NCBI GenBank assembly: GCA_015231705.1
Contig: JADGBC010000005.1
Span: 1-49,768 of the forward strand
DNA: 49,768 nucleotides
Direction of reading: 5' to 3'
Origin: Desulfamplus sp.
GTDB lineage: Bacteria > Desulfobacterota > Desulfobacteria > Desulfobacterales > Desulfobacteraceae
The translations under genes were made by a program, and so were the position numbers. Positions 42,726 to 49,660 of the stretch are shown here, piece after piece (the first letter of the stretch is position 1; every line of letters starts with the position of its first letter). The notes beneath the pieces were generated by a model. The model had not been told where the DNA came from, did no database searches, and saw only the letters and a program-made list of their open reading frames with translations.

Positions 42726-44099
42726 TTATGAGATAACAGTTGGGCCATCAAGGAGCGAGCGGTCAATATACTGTGGTAGCAGAGCTTTAAAATCATCATC
42801 GGTCATAGCCTCCGGTAAATTTTTCAGGAGGTACCGCAGGTACCAATATGGCTCAAGTCCATTTGCTTTTGCAGTTTCGATCAAGCTGTAGATGGCGGCA
42901 CTGGCAGCAGCACCTTCAGGAGAGCCAGAAAAGAGCCAGTTTTTGCGTCCGATTGCAAAAGGTCGGATAGCATTTTCAACCAGGTTATTGTCCAGAGTTA
43001 CATGAGGGGTCTCAAGATAGACAATAAGTCTGTGCCATTGATTCAAAGCATAAGTAATGGCTTTGCCAAGCAGGGTTTTAGGTGGAACATGGCAGACTGA
43101 GGTGTCCAGCAACTTTTTTAAATCAGCCATCACTGGAGCGGACTTTTCCTGGCGTTCTTTGACAAGCTCATCAGCGGTTAAACCCCTTTCTTTGTCTTGA
43201 CGCTGCAAGTCATAGAGCTTGCGGATATGTTTCAATGCCTGACCGGTAATGCCAGGTTTTGCTGGATCTGCAGGTTTGCCAGATGCTTTTTCAACAGCAA
43301 CGAATTTACGACGCACGTGTGCCCAGCACCCCATCAGGAGAATCTCTCTGATGGTATCGATAAATTCATAGCCTTTATAACCATCTGTCTGGATAACACC
43401 CTGGTACCCTTTAATAAATGCAGCAGCCACCTCGCCTTCACGGGAAGGGTGATATTCAAATATTACTGCAGGAGCTTGAGCAGTACCGCCTCTGAATATC
43501 CACATATACGATTTTGACTGATTGGATTTGTCTGGTTCGTTAAGAACCTGAACTGGTGTTTCATCAATATCGGGCATCCTTGCAATGGTCACCGTGGGGC
43601 CATCATCATCGACTCCTTCACAGACCTTGCAGGCATATTTAAGGCGGATATGGAGAATAACTCGAATCTGTGCCGGGATAATATCAAGCTGCTCTGACGT
43701 CTCCTTGCCGATGCATATTTTTGTACAGCCGCAGGGGCACTGTTTTTCTGCATCACTTAAGTCATGGAGCTTGTCAATTCGTGGAAGATTCTCAGGAATG
43801 GGCTGCCTGCCCCTTTTTTTACGTTTATGAGCCTCAACAGTTATTGCACTCTCTTCTTCAGGTGTGTCAACTGGCATAACAGCCTCTTCAGGCGACTCAA
43901 AAAGAGAGGGTTGACCGTCATCAGAAGGTCTTTTTTCACTTTTGCGGCCAAACAGTCTATCCTGAAGAGAGCGAATCTGCTCTTTCAGGATAGCTATTTC
44001 AGACTGATATGCCTCTTCTTTAATTACAAAAGAATCGATGAGTTTCTTGAGTTCATCAACAGGTTCAGTCTCTATGTGAGTATTTAAAATACTGCTCAC
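42726..44099 (-). CDS. tnpC: IS66 transposase TnpC with in-frame internal deletion
   Basis: 457 residues against the usual 510-540. There is a leucine-zipper N-terminus (about 10-50), a basic KRKKRGRQPIPENLPRID, a zinc-finger-like CPCGCTKICIG, then at about 175-177 a join: TIARMP runs straight into DIDETPVQVL. The roughly 80 residues normally between these (the IP-x-G-x-x-x-x-GLLA and PLYRQE region) are missing, in frame. The catalytic DETPVQV, QTDGYKGYEF and NNLVENAIRPFAIGRKNWLF segments remain. Activity is doubtful. An ordinary natural deletion is the simplest reading. Confidence 0.9.
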   Translation of the reverse strand: MSSILNTHIETEPVDELKKLIDSFVIKEEAYQSEIAILKEQIRSLQDRLFGRKSEKRPSDDGQPSLFESPEEAVMPVDTPEEESAITVEAHKRKKRGRQPIPENLPRIDKLHDLSDAEKQCPCGCTKICIGKETSEQLDIIPAQIRVILHIRLKYACKVCEGVDDDGPTVTIARMPDIDETPVQVLNEPDKSNQSKSYMWIFRGGTAQAPAVIFEYHPSREGEVAAAFIKGYQGVIQTDGYKGYEFIDTIREILLMGCWAHVRRKFVAVEKASGKPADPAKPGITGQALKHIRKLYDLQRQDKERGLTADELVKERQEKSAPVMADLKKLLDTSVCHVPPKTLLGKAITYALNQWHRLIVYLETPHVTLDNNLVENAIRPFAIGRKNWLFSGSPEGAAASAAIYSLIETAKANGLEPYWYLRYLLKNLPEAMTDDDFKALLPQYIDRSLLDGPTVIS

Positions 44100-44137
44100 A
44101 TATATATCATAACTTGTTGATTTTTAAAAGGCTTTTT

Positions 44138-44491
44138 TCAAAAAACCGTTGAATATTTCAGAGGTTTATGAGCATCCTGCTGATGGATGGAAAGTCCGTC
44201 CATCAGCCAGTTCAGTTCTCGTTTGCCAATGGTCATCACCTCTGCTTTAGAGGTTGGCCATTTGAATGAGTGCTTCTCCAGCCGTTTGTGCCATAAGCAG
44301 AATCCGTTTCTGTCCCAGTAGAGAATTTTTACCGTGTTCCGTTTTCTGTTGCAAAAGGCAAAAAGGTGGCCTGAAAATGGACTCAGATTTAGATGTTCAC
44401 TTACTAATAGAGAGAGCCCGTCTATGGATTTACGCATATCGGTGTTCCCAACAGTCAGATAAACCTTTATATCAGATGGTAAAAACATCAC
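44138..44491 (-). CDS. tnpB: IS66 accessory protein TnpB
   Basis: A 117-residue IS66 Orf2-like protein: VYLTVGNTDMRKSIDGLSLL, GHLFAFCNRKRNTVKILYWD and RNGFCLWHKRLEKHSFKWP are all hallmarks. It is at normal length and shares a four-base ATGA overlap with tnpA upstream. It is needed with TnpA for efficient IS66 transposition; the mechanism is not defined. Confidence 0.95.
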   Translation of the reverse strand: MMFLPSDIKVYLTVGNTDMRKSIDGLSLLVSEHLNLSPFSGHLFAFCNRKRNTVKILYWDRNGFCLWHKRLEKHSFKWPTSKAEVMTIGKRELNWLMDGLSIHQQDAHKPLKYSTVF

Positions 44492-44844
44492 ACCTCCTGT
44501 AGCGTTCGCAAAACCTGCTGCAGAGTGGCCGGGGAAAAGCCATCAGGGATATCTATGGCAAATCGGCAATTTACAGTAAGACGTAATGGAGATCCACTAT
44601 TATTGAAAACTGGAGCGGATGGAATAGGTGGAACGGACTCGGCACACACCTGAATAAATTTTACTGGAGAGTCCTGGCTGGACAATTTGAGCTTCCAGTA
44701 GGTAAAGATTCTGCTCTTAAGCTGCTTCTGCCTGCAATACTCTGCCTGGCTTAATCCTGAATCTTTCCAGATCTCCAGGTGAGATTGCCAGAATTTACTA
44801 CGTTGTTCTCTTGTGCTCAGCAATGGTGAAGATTTATCGATCAT
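44488..44844 (-). CDS. tnpA: IS66 accessory protein TnpA
   Basis: A 118-residue first gene of the IS66 operon. It has a helix-turn-helix-like N-terminus with WQSHLEIWKDSGLSQAEYCR and QKQLKSRIFTYWKLKL, followed by a Pro-rich linker and a conserved C-terminus (FAIDIPDGFSPATLQQVL). It starts about 90 bases inside the IS66 right end and is coupled to tnpB. Confidence 0.93.
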   Translation of the reverse strand: MIDKSSPLLSTREQRSKFWQSHLEIWKDSGLSQAEYCRQKQLKSRIFTYWKLKLSSQDSPVKFIQVCAESVPPIPSAPVFNNSGSPLRLTVNCRFAIDIPDGFSPATLQQVLRTLQEV

Positions 44845-45065
44845 AATTTAGTAAGCCTCCTTGAGGTTGATTAGTTTGGCTTACTTATTACATGGATTGC
44901 GGCTGCTTAAAAGATGGGGTTTATTGAGCGTTTACCAAAACAATGCTGAAATAAGGGATAAGGATATAATTGGAATTTTGTACACTTTGCAAAAAATAAT
45001 AATTTTTTTTGATGGTGGAAGAGTGAACGATATAGTATTTTAAGGCAAATTTTTATATCTCAAAT

Positions 45066-45126
45066 ATTGATTGCCATTGTGTGCCCACCCTGAATCATGA
45101 AAATCAAAATGCATTTTCATGGTAAA
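45066..45126 (-). repeat. F1 repeat before F5 and tgt
   Basis: ATTGATTGCCATTGTG to AATCATGAAAATCA and TGCATTTTCATGGTAAA. It abuts the F5 element directly. Confidence 0.7.
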
Positions 45127-45127
45127 C

Positions 45128-45232
45128 TTGATGGTCTCGTAAAAAGTCAATTTTTCAAAATAGGCATTCAATAAAATCAACGGGTTATTATTCTATAAAG
45201 TGCCAATTAAATACTTTTTACGAGACCATCAA
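45128..45232. mobile_element. F5 element: 105-bp palindromic-ended MITE-like sequence
   Basis: The left end TTGATGGTCTCGTAAAAAGT (45128-45147) is the exact complement of the right end ACTTTTTACGAGACCATCAA (45213-45232). The 65-base interior does not code. AAACTTGA occurs on both sides (45124-45131 and 45231-45238) and may be a target duplication, although it overlaps the inverted ends by a few bases. A single matching end lies at 37437. Confidence 0.75.
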
Positions 45233-45270
45233 ACTTGAATGTTTGGGTTTTACGGCCTGAAGGCAAAAAC

Positions 45271-45457
45271 TATAACCGGCACGGCCGGAGCGGGGTATTG
45301 ACTCTCGGCCACAACAAAGAATGAAAGTCATATAATCACAGCTATAGTTTTCCAGGTAATTAAATTGGTGAAAATGCTGTTTGAGGCCACTGAAAAAGGG
45401 TCAGTCTCACCAAAAGACTTTTCTGGAAATCTATATTTAAAGAGGCTTTCACATAAA
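45271..45457 (-). repeat. F2 repeat interrupted by an F3 element
   Basis: The left part (TATAACCGGCACGGCCGG to ATCACAGCTA) and the right part (TATTTAAAGAGGCTTTCACA) rejoin to a normal F2 copy if 45345-45433 plus one TA are removed; the intact copies read CAGCTATTTAAAGAG at that point. Confidence 0.9.
45345..45433 (+). mobile_element. F3 element (89-bp MITE-like), copy 3, nested in F2
   Basis: It begins TAGTTTTCCAGGTAA and ends TTTTCTGGAAATCTA. TA flanks it on both sides (45343-45344 and 45434-45435), whereas the empty F2 copies have a single TA at this point. This nested site gives direct proof of the element's boundaries and of a TA target duplication. Confidence 0.93.
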
Positions 45458-45468
45458 GGAAATGACAT

Positions 45469-46626
45469 ATGAGTCTTAAAGATATCAAGTTTGAACTTCA
45501 CACCACAGACCCTTCCGGTGCACGACGAGGGAGCTTTACCACTGAACACGGAACAGTCCAGACCCCTGCTTTTATGCCGGTGGGGACAGCAGGGTTTGTC
45601 CGCTCAACCCTGCCAAGAGATGTTGAAGAGTCAGGAGCTCAGGTACTTCTGGCAAACACCTATCACCTGGGACTCGAAGAGAGGCTTGCAACAGTTAAAA
45701 GAATGGGAGGACTGCACCGCTTTATGGGGTGGAACCAGACTATTTTGACAGACTCAGGTGGATTTCAGGTCTTTTCTCTTCCGGACAAGGAGATAACAGA
45801 TGAAGGAGTCTGGTTTTCTTATAACGATAAGGAAAAAGAGAAGAAAGATGCTAAGAAAGAAGATAAGAAAAAGAAGAGAATGTTTTTGAACCCGGAACGT
45901 TCCATGGAGATTCAGCGTGATCTTGGAGCTGATATTGTAATGGCATTTGACGAGTGTGTTGAATACCCGGCAAAAAGAGAATATGTGGCAAGCTCTTCTG
46001 ACAGAACAACAGCATGGGCAAAAAGATGTCGCAATTTTGAACTTCAATCCCATCAATTTCTGTTTGGCATTGTGCAAGGTGGCATCTACCCTGATCTGCG
46101 TCGCAAAAGTGCTGAAGAGATAACTGCAATACCTTTTGACGGCTTTGCTATTGGGGGGGTAAGCGTCGGGGAGGGGTATGATCTTATGAAAAACGTAACT
46201 CAGAACACTACTCCATTTCTGCCTTTTGACAAACCCCGTTATCTTATGGGTGTTGGCCTTCCGGAGGATATTCTTGCTGCGGTGGGCAGCGGTATTGATA
46301 TGTTTGACTGCGTAATCCCCACAAGGTATGCACGTCAGGGGACTCTTTTCACAAGACTTGGCAAGATACGGATAATGGACAAGGCTTCCAGAAAAGAGAA
46401 GTATCCTCTGGATACACACTGTACTTGCTACACTTGTAGGACATATTCCCAGATGGTTCTTCGATATCTTTTCTTCACACGCGATCCTCTGGCAGAAACT
46501 CTGGCCACTATCCATAATCTTACATTTTACCAGGATCTGATGAAAGCGATAAGGAGTGCGGTTGAACAGGGCCGATACAATGCATTTAGAACAGAGTGGC
46601 TCGATAGATACTATAAACGTAATTAA
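45469..46626 (+). CDS. tgt: queuine tRNA-ribosyltransferase (TGT)
   Basis: A 385-residue enzyme that exchanges G34 for preQ1 in tRNAs with GUN anticodons. It has TPAFMPVGTAGFVRS, LTDSGGFQVFSL, FGIVQGGIYPDLR, DGFAIGGVSVGE, MGVGLPEDILAAV, the nucleophile Asp in MFDCVIPTRYARQGT and the zinc site CTCYTCRTYSQ ending with the His in TIHNLTFY. Between FSYND and RMFLNPERSMEIQ a run of Lys, Glu and Asp (about 120-136) replaces the usual short loop; this is unusual but outside the core motifs. The ribosome-binding sequence is at the end of an F2 repeat. No other queuosine genes are adjacent. Confidence 0.97.
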   Translation: MSLKDIKFELHTTDPSGARRGSFTTEHGTVQTPAFMPVGTAGFVRSTLPRDVEESGAQVLLANTYHLGLEERLATVKRMGGLHRFMGWNQTILTDSGGFQVFSLPDKEITDEGVWFSYNDKEKEKKDAKKEDKKKKRMFLNPERSMEIQRDLGADIVMAFDECVEYPAKREYVASSSDRTTAWAKRCRNFELQSHQFLFGIVQGGIYPDLRRKSAEEITAIPFDGFAIGGVSVGEGYDLMKNVTQNTTPFLPFDKPRYLMGVGLPEDILAAVGSGIDMFDCVIPTRYARQGTLFTRLGKIRIMDKASRKEKYPLDTHCTCYTCRTYSQMVLRYLFFTRDPLAETLATIHNLTFYQDLMKAIRSAVEQGRYNAFRTEWLDRYYKRN

Positions 46627-46951
46627 AGCAGCATGAACCCATGTCGATCTCTTTTTATGTATTTTTTTTCAGTAGAAAAATATTCTGTTATGTGTTTTTT
46701 CAGTAGAAAAAAAATAGTGTCTATCTAAGAACTATATTCTCCATAGGGGCAGTATAAAAAAAGCTGTAAGTTCTCAATAAGTCAGGGGTATTTTTTTAAA
46801 AAATATCTAAATATCTGATTATATATGGTTTTATCAAAACATGTCCCGTTTTAATCTCATGTGAGACATAATCGGCACATAAAATGCAGAAAAAGCTACT
46901 TTAATGATATTGATACAACATCACTTCAAACACAGCCAAGGAGAGTAAACC
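46627..46951. other. intergenic region with direct repeats, palindrome and sigma-54-like site
   Basis: It holds two direct copies of TTTTTTCAGTAGAAAAA (near 46668 and 46696), a palindrome TCTCATGTGAGA (46855-46866) and a possible -24/-12 element (46873-46888), then the AAGGAGAG ribosome-binding sequence of the MttB-family gene. No gene was seen. Confidence 0.5.
46873..46888 (+). promoter_or_regulatory. candidate sigma-54 promoter of the MttB-family gene
   Basis: CGGCACATAAAATGCA keeps the GG and GC dinucleotides exactly ten bases apart and matches TGGCAC-N5-TTGCA at all but two positions. It is 64 bases before the start codon. The adjoining palindrome TCTCATGTGAGA (46855-46866) overlaps where another regulator might bind. 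No activator gene is visible next to it. Confidence 0.4.
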
Positions 46952-48385
46952 ATGTACGATAGAATGCAGGAACTGACCATTGCCCAGATTGAAAAGATCC
47001 ATAATGCTTCAATGGATCTTCTGAAAAACACTGGTATTGCCTTTAATGACAGTGAGGCCCTTCAGATTTTTAAAAATAATGACCATCGAGTTGAGGGCAC
47101 CACAGTGTTTTTTGAAGAATCTGATATCAAAAAGGCACTTGAGACAGCTCCCAAAAGATTCACTGTCCATGCAAGAAACCCAAAGAACAATGTGGAAGTT
47201 GGTGAAGATGATTTTGTATTTGCTCCTGGATACGGTGCTCCGTTTGTAATTGATCTTAATGGTGAAAAACGTGAAGCCACAATGGAAGACTACGATAACT
47301 TCTGCAAACTTGTACACACTTCAAAGCATATCAACATGAATGGCTGGATGATGGTTGAGCCATCTGATATGCCCCATGAGACAGTTCATATGGATCTTAA
47401 TCTTTCCAACATTCTTCTTTGCGACAAACCCTTTATGGGGAGCCCTGTATCTCGGCAAGGTGCTCTGGATGGCATAGAGATGGCAGCCATTGTTTGGGGC
47501 GGCAAAGAGAAGATTATGGATAAGGTAGTATCTGTATCTCTTATCAACTCTCTGTCTCCATTGCAGTTTTCCGATGAGATGGCAGGTGCCCTGATTGAAC
47601 TTGCACGTCACGGTCAGGCATGTGTTATAGCATCCCTTATTATGGCAGGAGCATCAGGCCCTGTGACACTGGATGGTGTTCTTGCCCTTCAAAATGCTGA
47701 GATCCTTGCCGGCATAACCCTGGCACAACTTGTAAGACCCGGTGCTCCTGTGGTATATGGTTCAACATCCTCTGCTATGGACATGAAGTCAGGTGCTCTT
47801 TCGATTGGTGCTCCTGAGCTTTCCAAAAATATCTCATTTGTCGCACAGATTGCCAGACACTATGGTCTTCCAAGCCGGTCAGGCGGAGGATTGACCGATG
47901 CCCTCTCTGCTGATGCCCAGGCTGGCATTGAATCTGCACTTGCCCTCTCTACTGCTGCAAGAAGCGGCATCAATTTCATTCTCCACTCATGCGGTATTCT
48001 TGGGTCCTACATCGCCATGAGTTATGAGAAATTCATAATTGACGAAGAGCTTTGTGGAGTTGTAAAAAACATGTTCAAGCCCATTGCCCTAACCGACGAA
48101 ACCATCGACCTTGATATGATAAAAACAGTTGGCATAGGAGGGCAGTACCTTACTCAGCCAAAGACCTTCAAGCTTTGCCGAACGGAATTTTTCATGCCAA
48201 CAGTCATGAACCGCATGAACCATGACTCCTGGTCAGCAGCCGGAAAAAAAGCTTTGGATCGGGTAGCTTATGACAAGGTTAGTCAGCGTCTTGCAACCTA
48301 TGAAAAACCTGAAATAGATCCGGATGTTGAAATCAAACTTACCGAATATGTTGAGAAGAGAAAAAAAGAGATGATTGGCAAATAA
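46952..48385 (+). CDS. MttB-superfamily methyltransferase (non-pyrrolysine)
   Basis: A 477-residue TIM-barrel protein of the trimethylamine methyltransferase (MttB) family. It has the N-terminal LTIAQIEKIHNASMDLLKNTGI, FAPGYGAPFVIDLNGEKREA and ASGPVTLDGVLALQNAEILA, then PGAPVVYGSTSSAMDMKSGA, SRSGGGLTDALSADAQAG and NFILHSCGILGSYIAMSYEK. The frame is continuous with no internal amber codon, so it is of the non-pyrrolysine branch, whose characterised members demethylate glycine betaine, proline betaine, carnitine or similar quaternary amines. No corrinoid protein or MtbA-like partner lies beside it, so the substrate is open. A strong AAGGAG lies 8 bases upstream, and a sigma-54-like site precedes it. 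Confidence 0.92.
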   Translation: MYDRMQELTIAQIEKIHNASMDLLKNTGIAFNDSEALQIFKNNDHRVEGTTVFFEESDIKKALETAPKRFTVHARNPKNNVEVGEDDFVFAPGYGAPFVIDLNGEKREATMEDYDNFCKLVHTSKHINMNGWMMVEPSDMPHETVHMDLNLSNILLCDKPFMGSPVSRQGALDGIEMAAIVWGGKEKIMDKVVSVSLINSLSPLQFSDEMAGALIELARHGQACVIASLIMAGASGPVTLDGVLALQNAEILAGITLAQLVRPGAPVVYGSTSSAMDMKSGALSIGAPELSKNISFVAQIARHYGLPSRSGGGLTDALSADAQAGIESALALSTAARSGINFILHSCGILGSYIAMSYEKFIIDEELCGVVKNMFKPIALTDETIDLDMIKTVGIGGQYLTQPKTFKLCRTEFFMPTVMNRMNHDSWSAAGKKALDRVAYDKVSQRLATYEKPEIDPDVEIKLTEYVEKRKKEMIGK

Positions 48386-48437
48386 TCCAGCGAAGATAAA
48401 ATAAAAAAACTATCAGTAAATTCATATTCCCTTAAGA

Positions 48438-48495
48438 CACAAAGTAGGGCAAGAAATGCTTTCTCTGTCACTAAAGCACCTTTGCCCTCCTTGTG
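48438..48495 (+). terminator. imperfect hairpin after the MttB-family gene
   Basis: CACAAAGTAGGGCAA (48438-48452) and TTGCCCTCCTTGTG (48482-48495) pair over most of their length with one bulge. The structure lies about 53 bases after the stop. A second weak pair, CTGAAGAGTG/CACTCTTCAG followed by T6, is nearby (48503-48512 and 48570-48579). Confidence 0.4.
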
Positions 48496-48602
48496 GCATA
48501 CTCTGAAGAGTGTCTGTTCCTGTCATGGCTTCATCTGTTTTTTACCCCTGATCAGTCCAACACTCTTCAGTTTTTTCATTTTCACTAAATTTGAGCAATT
48601 TT

Positions 48603-48634
48603 GCAGCAGTTATTGCTGGAGTAAAATTGCTGAC
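48603..48634 (+). repeat. F4 short dispersed repeat, copy 4 (degenerate)
   Basis: GCAGCAGTTATTGCTGGAGT then AAAATTGCTGA. It shares the TATTGYTGGATTGAAATTC core with three other copies in this window. It lies directly before the transposase remnant. Confidence 0.45.
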
Positions 48635-48893
48635 TACAGCACATCTGATTCGGTTCGTACTTGCAGTGACCAATCGTGGTCCCATTATATTGATGTGCAA
48701 CGACTTGTGTCAAAATCCTGTGGAGGCTCTTGAACTCTACTGTGCCAGAGTCCGGATTGAAACAATGTTTGACATGCTCAAAAACCTGATGGGTGTTTTT
48801 GAATATCGTTTCTGGACGAAATGGTTACCCAGGCACTCAAGAAAGACTCGGAAAAACAAATATTTGAAAACACCGAGGCATGATAAAAGTCCG
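48632..48893 (+). pseudogene. DDE transposase fragment interrupted by a group II intron
   Basis: The open frame from about 48632 encodes LIRFVLAVTNRGPIILMCND, then LCQNPVEALELYCARVRIET and MFDMLKNLMGVFEYRFWTKW, followed by LPRHSRKTRKNKYLK. This resembles the C-terminal part (with ARVRIE as the Glu-containing helix) of a DDE transposase type I associate with Desulfobacteraceae. The N-terminal part is missing on the left. The right side is cut at about 48893 by the 3' end of an antisense group II intron. The family was not confirmed. Confidence 0.6.
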
Positions 48894-48928
48894 GGTAGAG
48901 GCATCGATTACTCGATGCCTCCCCCGCA

Positions 48929-48961
48929 GATCCGTACGTGCAGAATTCCCGCATACGGTTC
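48929..48961 (-). ncRNA. group II intron domain V
   Basis: The 33-base hairpin pairs GAACCGTATGC with GCACGTACGGATC. The usual domain V begins GAGCC and ends GGTTC; here the catalytic-triad position reads AAC in place of AGC, with an A-A mismatch opposite. This copy may be catalytically weak. Confidence 0.75.
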
Positions 48962-49042
48962 CTCGGTTCCAGCTCTTTTGACCAAGCTGGAGGCCAAACA
49001 GGTTCCCCTGTTTGACGCATAACCTTGCTGTCCGTCAAGCTG

Positions 49043-49660
49043 TCAAATATTGTGAACTATTCTTGGTTCAGGTAATGGATACTGTGTTTCCAGGTCATTG
49101 TATTTAACATTTCCTTTATGACATCTTCGACACAGCCAGTACCTCCAGGCTCTCAACGTATAGTAGCTTGTTTTTGCAATTGCCTTAAAATTACAGATCA
49201 CACCAAAATACTGGTAATGCCCTCTTAGTTTACTACAGAGTGTTGCATATTGATCCTGCAAAGGCTTGTGCCTGTTTTTCCTGCACCAGTCCCATACATT
49301 TTTTCTAAAGCGATTCAGGCGTTTGTTGGCTGTTTTCTTCTTAATCACACAGTAACCACGGCGAGAGATTCCTCGATAGAAAGTAAAACCCAGGAAATCA
49401 AACGTTCCAGGTTTTTGGCCTTTTCCGTTGTCATCGAATGACCGTCCAAAAAATATCAGCTTTGTCTTCTCTGGATGAAGTTCCAGATCAAAACGATTAA
49501 ACCGTTTTGCCATAGCCACTAATGCCCTTTTAGCATCTGATTCCAATTCAAAACCCGCTATGTAATCATCAGCGAAGCGGATCAGGAAACTTCGTCCTTT
49601 CATTCTTGGCTGAACTTCCTTGATAAACCAGTCGTCCAGCACGTAATGAAGAAAATGATT
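49043..49660 (-). pseudogene. ltrA: group II intron reverse transcriptase/maturase, N-terminally truncated
   Basis: About 205 residues of an LtrA-type protein whose full form has about 420. It starts abruptly at NHFLHYVLDDWFIKEV, which corresponds to the middle of the RT just after the usual PQGGVISPLLAN-x-YLHYVLD. It contains the catalytic FADD (SFLIRFADDYIAG), the thumb region ELHPEKTKLIFFGR and FDFLGFTFYRG, and the maturase domain (WDWCRKNRHKPLQDQY, KLRGHYQYFGV, RAWRYWLCRR). There is no C-terminal HNH endonuclease. Fingers and palm motifs 0-4 are missing, so it cannot be a working RT. Confidence 0.85.

Larger units (their letters stand above)
42686..44935 (-). mobile_element. IS66-family insertion sequence, 2250 bp
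   Basis: The terminal inverted repeats are GTAAACGCTCAATAAACCCC (42686-42705) and its exact complement GGGGTTTATTGAGCGTTTAC (44916-44935). They enclose the three genes tnpA, tnpB and tnpC in the canonical order on the minus strand. The 8 bases outside each end (GTTCTTCT, CAAAACAA) differ, so no target duplication remains and a flank was rearranged after insertion. TnpC has an internal deletion. Confidence 0.93.
44936..45468. other. repeat-filled intergenic region before tgt
   Basis: 533 bases without a credible gene. From left to right it holds about 120 bases of AT-rich DNA, an F1 copy (45066-45126), a complete F5 element (45128-45232), then an F2 copy (45271-45457) split by an F3 element (45345-45433). 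The tgt ribosome-binding sequence AAAGGA is formed at the end of the F2 copy. Confidence 0.8.
48893..49660 (-). mobile_element. 3' part of a group II intron (5'-truncated)
   Basis: On the minus strand the order is RT/maturase end (49043), then domain V (48961-48929) and a domain VI-like hairpin GGCATCGA-GTAA-TCGATGCC (48919-48900) followed by CTACCC. The exon junction is near 48893. Domains I-III and the RT N-terminus, which should lie upstream, are missing; sequence beyond 49660 is unrelated. The intron sits antisense in a transposase remnant. Confidence 0.8.

Noticed and set aside
45754-46515. 253-codon open frame antisense to tgt
   Set aside because: It lies wholly within a gene with all TGT motifs in the sense frame. 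The antisense translation is Ser/Cys/His-rich without recognisable domains.
46952-48385. Pyrrolysine-containing MttB
   Set aside because: The frame is continuous over a full-length protein with no in-frame TAG, and no pyl genes are in the window.
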